28,995 nucleotides of DNA from an uncultured Collinsella sp. GTDB taxonomy: Bacteria > Actinomycetota > Coriobacteriia > Coriobacteriales > Coriobacteriaceae. The stretch's first letter is position 1, and the number at the start of each line of letters is the position of its first letter. The notes under the pieces are model-generated. The model did no database searches. It saw only the letters and a program-made list of their open reading frames with translations, and was not told the DNA's origin. The stretch spans positions 1-28,995 of the forward strand of contig CABQJJ010000015.1 of the NCBI GenBank assembly GCA_902464485.1, written 5' to 3'. The translations under genes were made by a program, and so were the position numbers. This document shows positions 1-8,006 of the stretch, in pieces.

Positions 1-188
1 CACCGGCACCCGCCGCCCCCGCGGCCGGCACGTGGACCTGCAGTTGCGGCGCCACCAACACCGGCAAGTTCTGCCCCGAGTGTGGCAGCCCCGCACCCGC
101 CCCGGCACCGGCCAAGTGGTTCTGCCCCAACTGCGGCAGCGAAAACGGCGGCAAGTTCTGCAGCAACTGCGGAACGCCCAGGCCCTAG
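1..188 (+). CDS. C-terminal end of a double zinc-ribbon protein (partial)
   Basis: The reading frame enters from the left edge (first full codon at 3) and ends with TAG at 186-188. The 61 visible residues are an Ala/Pro linker followed by two zinc ribbons: a first with CSC and CPEC cysteine pairs, and a second with CPNC and CSNC pairs, separated by a short Pro-Ala repeat. Paired ribbons of this kind close many SPFH/band-7 and 'virion core'-type cytosolic scaffold proteins in Firmicutes and Actinobacteria, but the domain that would identify the protein lies outside the window. The ribbons probably bind one zinc ion each and mediate protein or nucleic-acid contact. Reading of the ribbons is certain; the family is not. 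Confidence 0.8.
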   Translation, partial: PAPAAPAAGTWTCSCGATNTGKFCPECGSPAPAPAPAKWFCPNCGSENGGKFCSNCGTPRP

Positions 189-207
189 CCCCTCTATCTG
201 GTAATTG

Positions 208-235
208 GCGGGGGATCCGCCACCCCCGCATTTAC
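208..235 (+). terminator. Hairpin after the zinc-ribbon gene
   Basis: GCGGGGG (208-214) pairs with CCCCCGC (223-229) around an 8-base loop and is followed by a short T-rich run (ATTTACTT). It lies 20 bases after the stop of the zinc-ribbon gene and before the ribosome binding site of the lipoprotein, so it is a plausible intrinsic terminator or attenuator, though the U-tract is weak. Confidence 0.45.
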
Positions 236-268
236 TTCTATGGGTTTCGTTCGATAAAGGAGGACACC

Positions 269-1111
269 ATGAAGACAACGTTCAAAAAATCCGTACTCGC
301 ATTTCTGACATGCGTCCTTGCGCTCGCCTTTGCCCTGACGGGCTGCAGCGGCGGCGGCAAAGACCCCAAGGCCAACTTCGTCGGCAGCTGGGAACTCTCG
401 GGTGGAACCCTGGAAGGCGAAGAACTGACCGATGAGTACATGAAGATGCTCGAGGATTGGGGTGTACACTGCGTCCTGATTCTCGATGAGGACGGTACAG
501 GTGCCCTCGACCTGTTCCTTGAAGTCGTCGACCTTAAATGGGAGGCAAAGGACGCCACCACCGTAACCATCACCGCCGAAGACGAGTCGCATGACATGAA
601 GCTCAAGGACGGCAAACTCATCCTCGAAGAAGATGACGGCAATCTTGTCTTTACCAAGTCCGACAAGGACCTGTCCGGTACGGTGAAGAAGGATCGCGAG
701 GCGGCCGAGAAGGAAGAGGAGATCGATGAGGCCGTCGAAGAAGACGACGTCCAGAAGATTGAAATCTCCCCCGCCGTTACCGTCGCCGATGACGACCTGT
801 GCACCATCACCATCACCGAAAAGTTCAAGGACGACTGGGGCGACATCGGCTTTGTCGTCAACATCACCAACAAGAGCGACAAGGACCTGACCTTCTACGC
901 CCCCAGCGGCAAAACCAACGTCAACGGCACCATGAAGGAACCCTGGTTCTCTGCTCACCTGATGCCCGGCACCAACGCCACCGAGGAATTCACCTTCTCG
1001 AAGGGCACGCTCGATAGCCTTGACGACCTAGTCAACACGACCATCGGCATCGACGCCTACCTGACCGATTCCTACGAGGACGTCGCCTCCTACACCGCGA
1101 CCATCGCGTAA
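269..1111 (+). CDS. Lipocalin-like lipoprotein with C-terminal beta-sandwich
   Basis: The protein is 280 aa. ATG at 269 is chosen because AAAGGAGG stands 5-12 bases upstream; the frame stays open further upstream but that part would overlap the zinc-ribbon gene. Residues 1-26 are a lipoprotein signal: KK near the N-terminus, a hydrophobic stretch and the lipobox LTGC with Cys26 as the predicted lipidated residue. A short Gly-rich spacer is followed by a small domain starting FVGSWELSGG (about 36-130), which resembles lipocalin-like DUF domains of Gram-positive lipoproteins. A very acidic, charged linker (about 135-165) leads to a beta-rich domain (about 165-280) with the pattern of DUF4352-like immunoglobulin-fold modules. 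It is most likely an extracytoplasmic binding or structural lipoprotein. Ligand unknown; no catalytic motif seen. Confidence 0.85.
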   Translation: MKTTFKKSVLAFLTCVLALAFALTGCSGGGKDPKANFVGSWELSGGTLEGEELTDEYMKMLEDWGVHCVLILDEDGTGALDLFLEVVDLKWEAKDATTVTITAEDESHDMKLKDGKLILEEDDGNLVFTKSDKDLSGTVKKDREAAEKEEEIDEAVEEDDVQKIEISPAVTVADDDLCTITITEKFKDDWGDIGFVVNITNKSDKDLTFYAPSGKTNVNGTMKEPWFSAHLMPGTNATEEFTFSKGTLDSLDDLVNTTIGIDAYLTDSYEDVASYTATIA

Positions 1112-1161
1112 CGGCAGACACCGATAGCCGCGGATTGGCGGACACATCCGCGCACATATCA

Positions 1162-1196
1162 GGCGGGGCCGCAAGAAATGATCCTGCGGCCCCGCC
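1162..1196. terminator. Strong GC hairpin between convergent genes
   Basis: GGCGGGGCCGCA (1162-1173) and TGCGGCCCCGCC (1185-1196) are a perfect 12-bp inverted repeat with an 11-base loop. It lies between the lipoprotein gene (+) and the response regulator gene (-). There is no long T-run on either side, so termination would rely on the stem alone. Confidence 0.5.
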
Positions 1197-1230
1197 GTCT
1201 TGCGCCAACAGCACCGCCCACACAAGCAGA

Positions 1231-1265
1231 CCGCCCGCCGTTTTTAGATGCGAAACGGCGGGCGG
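1231..1265. terminator. Second hairpin between convergent genes
   Basis: CCGCCCGCCGTTT (1231-1243) pairs perfectly with AAACGGCGGGCGG (1253-1265), 13 bp with a 9-base loop. It is 40 bases beyond the stop of the response regulator gene and is the likely end of that operon, possibly acting in both directions together with the hairpin at 1162-1196. Confidence 0.5.
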
Positions 1266-1304
1266 CCTATCTTTACGGCGCCGGAACACGGGCGAGCGCG
1301 TCGA

Positions 1305-1928
1305 TTACGGGCGCTCCATGTTAGGAACGATGCTGCCCTCAGTCACCGCATGCACGGCCAGGCGCATGATGTTGTCGTAGCCAGTCTTATTGAGAATCTC
1401 CGAGATGCGGCGCTTGATGGTGCCCTCGCTCATAAATAACTCGGCCGCAATCTCACGGCGGCTCTTGCCCTCGCAGGCAAGACGCAGAATTGAAAGCTCG
1501 ACATCGTCAAGCGCCGCCGTGCCCGAGAAGATGCTTTCGGGCGGCTTGGGAAATGTACAGTAGCCCGCCAGGGTGGAGCGCATCACGGCGAAGAGCTCGT
1601 CAATGCCGACGTTTTTGTACACAAAGCTATCGACACCCGCCTCGCGCGCCTGATCGACAAAGGTGATCTCGGGCATGCCCGTCATGATAATGATGCGGCA
1701 CTCGGGCAGCTGCTCCTTGATGCGCGCCGCCGCCACGATGCCGTTGGAATCGTGCTCGGTGCACACGTCCATCAATATCATGTCCGGACGCTCCTTGAGC
1801 ACGACGTCGAGTGCTTCGGAAGCGTCGGCGATCGCGGCGACAACGGTCATATCAGGCTGGTCGCCAACGGAGCGCGCCAGGCTCTCGCGCAGGATGGCCT
1901 GGTCTTCGACTATAAGGACGCGGATCAT
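1305..1928 (-). CDS. LuxR/NarL-family response regulator
   Basis: The protein is 207 aa. The receiver domain (about 1-120) has the acidic pair E8/D9, the phospho-acceptor Asp54 in ILMDV, a conserved Thr83 and Lys105 (FVYKN). The C-terminal four-helix LuxR/GerE DNA-binding domain (about 140-200) carries the usual pattern: ELSILRLACEG, then SRREIAAELFMSEGTIKRR-type recognition helices. It is expected to be phosphorylated by the histidine kinase encoded just upstream and to act as a transcription factor. Its ATG overlaps the kinase stop codon (ATGA, 1925-1928), and GGAG within the kinase gene supplies the ribosome binding site, so the two are translationally coupled. The target genes are unknown; no repeated operator is obvious near the operon. 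Confidence 0.95.
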   Translation of the reverse strand: MIRVLIVEDQAILRESLARSVGDQPDMTVVAAIADASEALDVVLKERPDMILMDVCTEHDSNGIVAAARIKEQLPECRIIIMTGMPEITFVDQAREAGVDSFVYKNVGIDELFAVMRSTLAGYCTFPKPPESIFSGTAALDDVELSILRLACEGKSRREIAAELFMSEGTIKRRISEILNKTGYDNIMRLAVHAVTEGSIVPNMERP

Positions 1929-3424
1929 GAGCTTCTCCTTTGGGACGTGTCGTTGGCGTTAAGCGGAATGGATACCGCAAGCGTAAAGGGCGGGGCGGCG
2001 TGGACCTCTAGGCTGCCACCCAGATCTTGCGCGACATGCCTCATACCCGGGATACCCGTTCCCTCGCGATACGATACGGGGGCCGGGGACCCGTCATTTG
2101 AAATCGTCATGCGCGCGACGGCGCCAGCATCCGTCCTCTCCTGCCACAGACGCACGTGGACCCGATGCGCCTGCGCATGCTTGGTGGCATTGGTCGAGGC
2201 CTCGCGGATAATCTGCAAAAATGCGACGGCGACACGCGCGTCCTCCGGCAGCACACCCTCAACATCGATCTGCACACTCACCAGGCCAAAGGCGTGGACG
2301 ATATCGCCCAGCTGTTCCACCGGCTCACTGGCGCCGCCACTGCGCAGGTCGACGGCGATTGAACGCAGCAGCGGATCGATCTGCCCGAGCGACTCGTCGT
2401 CCAGGCGCCCCTCTTCCAAATAGCGATGGAGGATAGACAGACGCTGTCCAATCACGTCGTGCACGCGGGCGCGCATGCGCAGATAGGCCGCATTATCGGC
2501 AACCTTTTTGACCTCTTCGATCTGCGCCTGGAGCTCTTTGCCCGCAAGTTCAAGCAGGTGGTTTGCTTGTGCCAGACGGTCATGAGCATGCGCATACTCC
2601 GTCACATCAAGACCGATAATGCGCTCGAACGAACGGCCCGAAACTATAACGTCGTCATGCACAAATAAGCGAATCTCAAAGGGAGAAACCTCGATCACCG
2701 CGCGCGCCTCACCAAAGCGGTCCAGGTTAATCCGCACGCGGTTCTTGCTGCTTTCGGGCATTTGCATGCTAAGTTTGCGTAGGTCGTTCCATGTGCTGCC
2801 CATGTCGCGTAGATCGGTGGGCATATGAAGCTCCACCAGGTTTTTGCGCATGCAGCGGTTCATGAGCAGTGGACGGCCCCTCGGGTCTAGATACAGGATG
2901 CCCACGGGAATCACGTTGATGGTTTCGATGGTCGAGAACGCGGTAATGTCCTCCTGACGGTTGCGGACATCCATCAAAAGCGCCGAGACGGAGCGAAACA
3001 GGAAGAACGCTCCCTCTGCGATGAGGACAACGGTCCACGCCGAGCCCATAACAACAACCATTGGCGGCGTTACGGCGGCAACGAGCAGCAGCTCAGTCAG
3101 CATGACGGGACGACGATAGCGCACCATAAGCACCACGCCATAGGCAAAAATCGCGGCATTGAGCCACAGCGCTCCGCCCATTGCCCTGGCGCAAACGCCA
3201 AGCGGCGCCACCAGATACGAGCCAGACGATGCGAACAGGATAAGCGCCGAAACCATCAGGTGAACCACGAGGCTCGCCTCGTAGGCGCAAATCACCTTAC
3301 GGTTATAGGACAAGCGACGCGATACGATGAGCGGAACGTGAATTGTCTGCAGGCAAGCAGCCAAGGCAAAGACAATATCGAGCGCAACGATTTGGGGGAG
3401 AATGAGCGGGATCTGCATCGTCAC
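1925..3424 (-). CDS. DesK/NarX-type sensor histidine kinase
   Basis: The protein is 499 aa. Residues about 10-150 hold five or six hydrophobic membrane segments. A PAS-like region follows (about 165-280), then a coiled coil (about 282-315). The kinase core is of the HisKA_3 type: H322 in RVHDVIGQRL, N-box around N412 (REASTNATKHA), NDG at 443-445 and the G-box GTGIPG at 455-460. All key residues are present, so it should autophosphorylate and pass phosphate to the LuxR-type regulator. The start is GTG at 3424, in a GTGA overlap with the preceding gene's stop; ATG at 3418 is an alternative. Both junctions in this operon are 4-bp overlaps, which implies fixed ratios of the three products. The stimulus is unknown. 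Confidence 0.93.
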   Translation of the reverse strand: MTMQIPLILPQIVALDIVFALAACLQTIHVPLIVSRRLSYNRKVICAYEASLVVHLMVSALILFASSGSYLVAPLGVCARAMGGALWLNAAIFAYGVVLMVRYRRPVMLTELLLVAAVTPPMVVVMGSAWTVVLIAEGAFFLFRSVSALLMDVRNRQEDITAFSTIETINVIPVGILYLDPRGRPLLMNRCMRKNLVELHMPTDLRDMGSTWNDLRKLSMQMPESSKNRVRINLDRFGEARAVIEVSPFEIRLFVHDDVIVSGRSFERIIGLDVTEYAHAHDRLAQANHLLELAGKELQAQIEEVKKVADNAAYLRMRARVHDVIGQRLSILHRYLEEGRLDDESLGQIDPLLRSIAVDLRSGGASEPVEQLGDIVHAFGLVSVQIDVEGVLPEDARVAVAFLQIIREASTNATKHAQAHRVHVRLWQERTDAGAVARMTISNDGSPAPVSYREGTGIPGMRHVAQDLGGSLEVHAAPPFTLAVSIPLNANDTSQRRSS

Positions 3425-5304
3425 TCACCCGCCCGCGGCATCAACACGATCATGCGCAGCTGGCCGGGCTCGCCCTCAAGGCGATATGCCACGTTGCGCC
3501 CTTGCAAAGCGCTTTCGAGCTCTTGCGCAGCGGGTGTCTGCGAAAGATCTTCCTCGTCGTTGGAGAAAAGCGTGGCGCGCAACTCGACGCTGCACCGATC
3601 GTGGTCACTCAAGTGATACATAAGCGCCGGATGATCGGTGGCGTAGGCAAAAAACGCAAAGTCATACACGCAGTCGTACAGCGCGCTTACCGCACTGGCG
3701 TGCATCGGGCGCCGTATGGCAATAATCGAGGCGCAATCGACATCGACGGTGCGCAGGTCGCTTGCCAGCTCGTTGGCGATCAGTTGGATACGGTCGCGAT
3801 CAAAACCACTCTCCCTGTGCTGCGCCAATGTGAGCGACCCTTTGCGCTTGCAATAGGCGACAAGCATCTTGGCGCACTGCAGCATGCGGTAACGCTCGTG
3901 CGAAGATGCCTCATCGGTCAACGGCGGCAGCATGCTCAACAGACCGTACATCTCATCGAGTGCACGGGCAAGCGCCTGGTCCACGTCTTGGACCAGCAAA
4001 GTCTCTGCCTCTTGATCTGCCAAATGCGTCTTAAGGTCGTAGTCGGCGGCAAGCAGCTCGTTTTGGCGCTGCAGTTCCATGCGCCGATGCGCCAGTTCGC
4101 GATTGAGCTCGTTGAGTTCCGATACATCTTGGGCCAGCAGGGCCGATCCTCCCAGCAGCGGAAAGGCACGATACATCACGTCAGGATCAGATGCCACAGC
4201 AAAAGCGTGAACATGACCGTGCTCCTGGGCACGCAACTCCTCGCGCACGCCCTCTGGAATCGGCTTTGACACCGGCGTGGCATAGACTTCCTGCAAGTCG
4301 CGCGTCATAACCTTTAGGTCGAGCGGCAGGGTATCGAAAATACCGGCGATATCATGGTATGACGGAATGACGCCGCAATCGAGGCAGATTTCCATCGCCA
4401 CCACGCACAGGACGCAATAGACGAGCGAAAAGTTGAGCCTCCATGCCCAGGGCACGCGCAGAGCATATGAGATGGCAAAGAATGCGCCGCCCAACAGCAC
4501 GAGCGCCGCCGTGCCCGAGAAACGCTGAATGCGAAAAGACGAGGACCGTCCTACCAGGATAAAAAAGGCCACGAAGTTAAAGGCCGTCCACACCAGAACG
4601 GCACCGTAGCCCCAACCGTATGTGTAATCGTTGCTCCAGGTTTCACTCGATCGATCGAAGTGGAAGACCTGCTGATGAACATCGTTAGTGAGCACAAAGC
4701 CGATAAGCAGGACAGCCATGACCCACAAAACGGTGCGGTACCGACGCCCCATACGATGCTGCTCCAAACCCGCGAGACGCAGACCGCACAGCTGGTAGAT
4801 CAGCGGAATGAGCGTCATGGGCACGTAGTACAGGTACCACAGCACGGTGGCATAGAACGGCGTGAACGACTTGTACTTGAGAATGACTTCGATCATCCAC
4901 AGGGCGCAGATGGTGGCGACGGCAACAAGGCGGCGGCGCAGCACATAGTCCAAACAGCGCAGATAGACCGATACGCCCCAGATCGAAAATATAATTGCGG
5001 CGACAAGAAGCGGGAGAGAGCTCGAGTGGACGAGCGCATCCACGACCTCTTCGGACACCTCGCTATAGGCGGGCACGGCGTTAGAAAGTTTGGGGTCGAA
5101 GGCGAACAGCGCCGGCAAGACTGCCAAAAACATGAGGAACAGCGCGGTGATGGCGCCGGCGATAGCAAAGACGCGGTGACGGTATACCCGATGTGTTATG
5201 CCAACAAGGAATCGCGGCATGGCGAAGAGCCTGCCGCCCCTGGGATCCGCAACCGGCGCGGTCCGGGCGGCCGCGTGGCCGATATGTCGCTCGCGGGTAC
5301 CCAT
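3421..5304 (-). CDS. 7TM sensor with degenerate histidine-kinase-like domain
   Basis: The protein is 627 aa from ATG 5304; the frame stays open upstream, and ATG 5220 (599 aa) is possible. Neither start has a good ribosome binding site. About eight membrane segments occupy residues 45-330; LTNDVHQQVFHF followed by YTYGWGYG matches the signature of the HisKA_7TM sensor domain. A PAS-like segment begins after GVIPSY, then a coiled coil (LNELNRELAHRRMELQ). The C-terminal 200 residues resemble the cytoplasmic part of Coriobacteriia 7TM kinases (compare MLVAYCKRKGSL), but no phosphorylatable H-box, no N-box and no glycine-rich ATP lid are seen. It probably senses a signal and controls the true kinase encoded next, with which its stop codon overlaps. 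Function is inferred from architecture and operon position. Confidence 0.85.
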   Translation of the reverse strand: MGTRERHIGHAAARTAPVADPRGGRLFAMPRFLVGITHRVYRHRVFAIAGAITALFLMFLAVLPALFAFDPKLSNAVPAYSEVSEEVVDALVHSSSLPLLVAAIIFSIWGVSVYLRCLDYVLRRRLVAVATICALWMIEVILKYKSFTPFYATVLWYLYYVPMTLIPLIYQLCGLRLAGLEQHRMGRRYRTVLWVMAVLLIGFVLTNDVHQQVFHFDRSSETWSNDYTYGWGYGAVLVWTAFNFVAFFILVGRSSSFRIQRFSGTAALVLLGGAFFAISYALRVPWAWRLNFSLVYCVLCVVAMEICLDCGVIPSYHDIAGIFDTLPLDLKVMTRDLQEVYATPVSKPIPEGVREELRAQEHGHVHAFAVASDPDVMYRAFPLLGGSALLAQDVSELNELNRELAHRRMELQRQNELLAADYDLKTHLADQEAETLLVQDVDQALARALDEMYGLLSMLPPLTDEASSHERYRMLQCAKMLVAYCKRKGSLTLAQHRESGFDRDRIQLIANELASDLRTVDVDCASIIAIRRPMHASAVSALYDCVYDFAFFAYATDHPALMYHLSDHDRCSVELRATLFSNDEEDLSQTPAAQELESALQGRNVAYRLEGEPGQLRMIVLMPRAGE

Positions 5305-5370
5305 AGTGCTTTTAGTGTACCGACAGATGGGTCGAAAAAGCGGGCCGCATGTCCCAAAATCAGCAGACGG

Positions 5371-5408
5371 CAAGGCGCCCGGCGAACACATACTCGCCGG
5401 GCGCCTTG
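5371..5408 (-). terminator. Terminator of the 6-phospho-beta-glucosidase gene
   Basis: CAAGGCGCCCGGCGA (5371-5385) and TCGCCGGGCGCCTTG (5394-5408) form a perfect 15-bp stem with an 8-base loop, 36 bases after the stop of the GH1 gene. There is no adjacent U-run (the next T-rich run on the minus strand is about 12 bases further), but the stem is strong enough to separate this gene from the signalling operon. Confidence 0.6.
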
Positions 5409-5443
5409 GTCAGGAGACTCTGAAGTCGAGTGCCTCAGCTTCC

Positions 5444-6874
5444 TTAGGACAGGTCCTCACCATTCGTTTCAATGACATGCTTGTACCAGTCAAAGCTCTT
5501 CTTCTTGGAACGCTTGAGAGTGCCGTTGCCGGCGTCATCGCGGTCCACATAGATAAAGCCGTAGCGCTTGGACATCTCGCCCGTGCCGGCAGACACCAGG
5601 TCAATCGGGCCCCAGGTGGTGTAGCCCAGCAGGTCAACGCCGTCCTCGGTCACCGCGTCGCGCATCGCGGCGATATGCTGGCGCAGGTAGTCGATACGGT
5701 AGTCGTCGTTGATAGAGCCATCCTCCTCGACAACATCCTTGGCGCCCAGACCGTTCTCGACCACAAACAGCGGCTTCTGATAACGGTCGTACAGGTCGTT
5801 GAGCGTAATACGGAAGCCCAGCGGATCGATGGCCCAGCCCCACTGGCTCTCCTGCAGGTAGGGGTTCTTGGCGCCGGCGAAGGCGTTGCCCTGGGTACGC
5901 TCGGCATCGGGGTTATCGGCACCGGCGGAGCAACGGGTGCTGTAGTAGCTAAAGCTGATGAAGTCGACGGTGTTGGCGGCCAGGATCTCGCGGTCCTCGT
6001 CCGTCATGCCCACATCGATGCCCAGGCGCTCGAGCTTCTTGACGGCATAGGCCGGATAGTAGCCGCGGCTCTGGACGTCGACGAAGAAGTAATTGTCCTG
6101 GTTGTCGAGCTGCGCCTGGCGCACGTCGCCCGGGCGGCAGCTGTAGGGGTAATAGCTACCTGCGGCGAGCATGCAGCCGATTTTGACCTCAGAGTCGATC
6201 TCGTGAGCGATCTTGGTTGCCCAAGCGCTGGCGACGAGCTCGTTGTGGGCGGCTAGGTACTCGACGGCCTCCTTGTTCTCGCCCTCCTCAAAGACCAGAC
6301 CGGCACCCATAAACGGCAGGTGCAGGATCATATTGATTTCGTTGAAGGTGAGCCAGTACTTCACCAGGCCCTTGTAGCGGGTAAAGATCGTGGTCGCAAG
6401 GTTCTTGTAGAAGTCGATGAGTTTGCGGTTGCGCCAGCCGCCGTACTCCTTGATGAGATAAATCGGGCAGTCGAAGTGCGTGATAGTCACGAGCGGCTCG
6501 ATGCCGTGCGCCTGGCACTCGCGGAAAACGTCCTCGTAGAAGGCCAGGCCAGCCTCGTTGGGCTCGGTCTCGTCGCCGTTGGGGAAGATGCGGGTCCACG
6601 CCAGGCTCATCCGGAAGGTCTTAAAGCCCATCTCGGCAAAGAGAGCAATGTCCTCTTTGTAGTGGTGATAGAAATCGATGCCGGTCTGCGCAGGATAGTA
6701 ATAGCCGTCCTCGAAGTCGAGCATCTTGCGCTGGCCGGAGACCACCGCGTAGCGCTCGGGGCCGTGCGGAGCCACGTCCACGTTGGCCAAGCCGCGGCCG
6801 TCCACGTTGTAGGCGCCCTCGCACTGGTTAGCAGCCGTCGCGCCGCCCCACAGGAAGTCATTACGGAAAGCCAT
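5444..6874 (-). CDS. bglA: 6-phospho-beta-glucosidase, glycoside hydrolase family 1
   Basis: The protein is 476 aa, the usual length for the family. It hydrolyses phosphorylated beta-glucosides (cellobiose-6P, arbutin-6P, salicin-6P) delivered by a PTS, in the cytoplasm. The N-terminal FLWGGATAANQCEGAY motif, the acid/base Glu179 in TFNEIN and the nucleophile Glu373 in VVENGLG are all present. The segment SAGTGEMSKRYGFIYVD (about 428-443) carries the Ser429/Lys435/Tyr437 set that in family members binds the 6-phosphate, which supports the phospho- form over a plain beta-glucosidase. ATG 6874 has AAAGGAT upstream. No PTS gene, BglG-type antiterminator or RAT site is adjacent, so the uptake system must be elsewhere. 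Confidence 0.93.
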   Translation of the reverse strand: MAFRNDFLWGGATAANQCEGAYNVDGRGLANVDVAPHGPERYAVVSGQRKMLDFEDGYYYPAQTGIDFYHHYKEDIALFAEMGFKTFRMSLAWTRIFPNGDETEPNEAGLAFYEDVFRECQAHGIEPLVTITHFDCPIYLIKEYGGWRNRKLIDFYKNLATTIFTRYKGLVKYWLTFNEINMILHLPFMGAGLVFEEGENKEAVEYLAAHNELVASAWATKIAHEIDSEVKIGCMLAAGSYYPYSCRPGDVRQAQLDNQDNYFFVDVQSRGYYPAYAVKKLERLGIDVGMTDEDREILAANTVDFISFSYYSTRCSAGADNPDAERTQGNAFAGAKNPYLQESQWGWAIDPLGFRITLNDLYDRYQKPLFVVENGLGAKDVVEEDGSINDDYRIDYLRQHIAAMRDAVTEDGVDLLGYTTWGPIDLVSAGTGEMSKRYGFIYVDRDDAGNGTLKRSKKKSFDWYKHVIETNGEDLS

Positions 6875-6910
6875 GCATCGATCCTTTCATACGCTGCTTG
6901 TCGTGGCTTT

Positions 6911-6939
6911 AGTATCCCCGCAAATAGGGCCTCGCCCAA
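6911..6939 (-). promoter_or_regulatory. Putative promoter of the GH1 gene
   Basis: On the minus strand TTGGGC (6934-6939) and GATACT (6911-6916) are spaced by 17 bases, about 40 bases upstream of the ATG. Both hexamers are imperfect matches to the vegetative consensus. No catabolite-repression operator is visible. Confidence 0.4.
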
Positions 6940-7024
6940 CGACAGCGGCGCAGGTCGATACTTCTTTTCGTACGCAGACGTCCGGCAGCCGCCCCGTCTG
7001 ACACTTTTTGATACCCGCCTGCCC

Positions 7025-7062
7025 AACCACCACAAAGGGGACAGGCACCTTTATGGTGGTTT
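7025..7062. repeat. GGGGACAGG-centred hairpin
   Basis: AACCACCACAAAGG (7025-7038) pairs with CCTTTATGGTGGTT (7049-7062) with one mismatch, and the loop region contains GGGGACAGGCACC. This is one member of a hairpin family in this window that shares the GGGGAC core (see 16750, 25253, 25308, 25344 and 28889), all in gaps or at gene ends. Confidence 0.7.
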
Positions 7063-7073
7063 GGGGCGGTTTG

Positions 7074-7128
7074 TCTCGATCTGTAACAGTTAGGCCGTCA
7101 AAATCGGGCTTGGTGTTACAGATCGAGA
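7074..7128. repeat. CTGTAACA inverted repeat, copy A
   Basis: TCTCGATCTGTAACA (7074-7088) is perfectly inverted at 7114-7128, 15 bp with a 25-base spacer. It is followed 80 bases further on by a diverged second copy in the same orientation, both introduced by GTTTGTCT. Confidence 0.8.
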
Positions 7129-7153
7129 TTTTCGGGCAGCCCTCTGCAGTTTG

Positions 7154-7208
7154 TCTAAATCTGTAACAGGTAGAAACGATTTAGCCCGCTAGACGTTACA
7201 GATTGAGA
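7154..7208. repeat. CTGTAACA inverted repeat, copy B
   Basis: TCTAAATCTGTAAC (7154-7167) pairs with GTTACAGATTGAGA (7195-7208), 12 of 14 positions. Arm length and spacing match copy A, so the two form a tandem pair. The right arm ends 9 bases before the 3' end of the DUF4867-like gene. Confidence 0.75.
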
Positions 7209-7217
7209 TAAAAGACC

Positions 7218-7862
7218 CTAGTCCACGGTGATGTCGAGATTCTTGCCGATGAGGCCCACGTAGCCGCCTTCGGCTGCCTTGGGGCTGTCAGCATGGCAAA
7301 GGACCCACTTGTCGGCCTTCCAGTAGCAGTAAGCATCGCCTGCCTGCACCATCTCGTCCGCTGCATCGGGACGCGGCCCGTTGGTGCCCGCCGGCAGCGC
7401 CACCATCACCTGGAAGCCGCCGTCGTCGACCATGCAGGGCGTATAGTGGAGCGTGGTGTTGAAAACCTCGACGACCTTGCCCGCCGGCACGCGGAACGCC
7501 TTGACCTGAGCGGTGTCGAGCTTCCCGCCCTCGATCTCCCAACGATGCGCCACGAGCAGGATAAAGTCGCGCGCGCCCAGGTTGAACTCACTTGCGCGGT
7601 GATACTCCAGGCAGTTGAGAAGCGTGTTGTGGCCGTTGCACCAGCCGAGCTGGAAGGGACGGCCACCAAACATGAGAAAGCCCAGCTTATCGCCGTTCTT
7701 GACGCCCTCGAGCTCCGGCGCGCTCGCTACGTACTTGCTGCCCTCGGGGATGGGCGTGGAGGCAAGCGCCTCGAGCACGGGCGACGTAAGCTCGGACGGA
7801 ACGTTATCCCAAACGTTGCCATAGGACTTGAACTCGGGATCGTTGACAGAGTAGATGTGCAT
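7218..7862 (-). CDS. DUF4867-like protein
   Basis: The protein is 214 aa from ATG 7862, preferred over the in-frame GTG at 7868 because AGGAG stands at a proper distance only for the ATG. It is soluble, with no signal peptide or membrane segment. The opening HIYSVNDPEFKSYG and the overall length fit DUF4867, a family of gut Firmicutes and Actinobacteria usually described as cupin-like and found near sugar-use genes. The sequence has conserved-looking aromatic and His residues (GWCNGHN, LVAHRWEIEGG, TLHYTPCMVDDGGF), compatible with a beta-barrel that binds a small ligand, but I cannot name a reaction. Upstream is a possible -10; downstream lies the CTGTAACA repeat pair. The family assignment is from memory of the motif style. 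Confidence 0.7.
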   Translation of the reverse strand: MHIYSVNDPEFKSYGNVWDNVPSELTSPVLEALASTPIPEGSKYVASAPELEGVKNGDKLGFLMFGGRPFQLGWCNGHNTLLNCLEYHRASEFNLGARDFILLVAHRWEIEGGKLDTAQVKAFRVPAGKVVEVFNTTLHYTPCMVDDGGFQVMVALPAGTNGPRPDAADEMVQAGDAYCYWKADKWVLCHADSPKAAEGGYVGLIGKNLDITVD

Positions 7863-7885
7863 GTTCACTCCTGTTTGTAAATGTG

Positions 7886-7905
7886 ACTATACGAACATTC
7901 TAGAA
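7886..7905 (-). promoter_or_regulatory. Possible -10 and operator of the DUF4867-like gene
   Basis: TATAGT on the minus strand (7886-7891) lies about 24 bases upstream of ATG 7862. Just upstream of it is the palindrome TTCTAGAA (7898-7905), within the run that carries two direct TGTTC copies. No convincing -35 hexamer was found. Confidence 0.3.
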
Positions 7906-7946
7906 CAAACATGAGCGATTTTGAACGCTCGTCCCGACCACTCAAC

Positions 7947-7977
7947 AAAAAGGCGCCCCCGCATAAGCGAAGGCGCC
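7947..7977 (-). terminator. Intrinsic terminator of luxS
   Basis: On the minus strand GGCGCCTTCGC (7967-7977) pairs with GCGGGGGCGCC (7952-7962), 11 bp including two G-U pairs, with the tetraloop TTAT and a following T5 run (7947-7951). It lies 29 bases after the luxS stop codon. Confidence 0.85.
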
Positions 7978-8006
7978 CAATGCGCGCGTTTTGGGCGATA
8001 AAGCCC

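Noticed and set aside
32..268. N-terminal extension of the lipoprotein frame by 79 codons
   Set aside because: It would overlap the zinc-ribbon gene in another frame and put the lipoprotein signal in the middle of the protein.
3502..4269. Long open frame on the plus strand opposite the 7TM sensor gene
   Set aside because: Its protein has no recognisable motif and it mirrors a well-supported gene; long antisense frames are expected in high-GC coding DNA.
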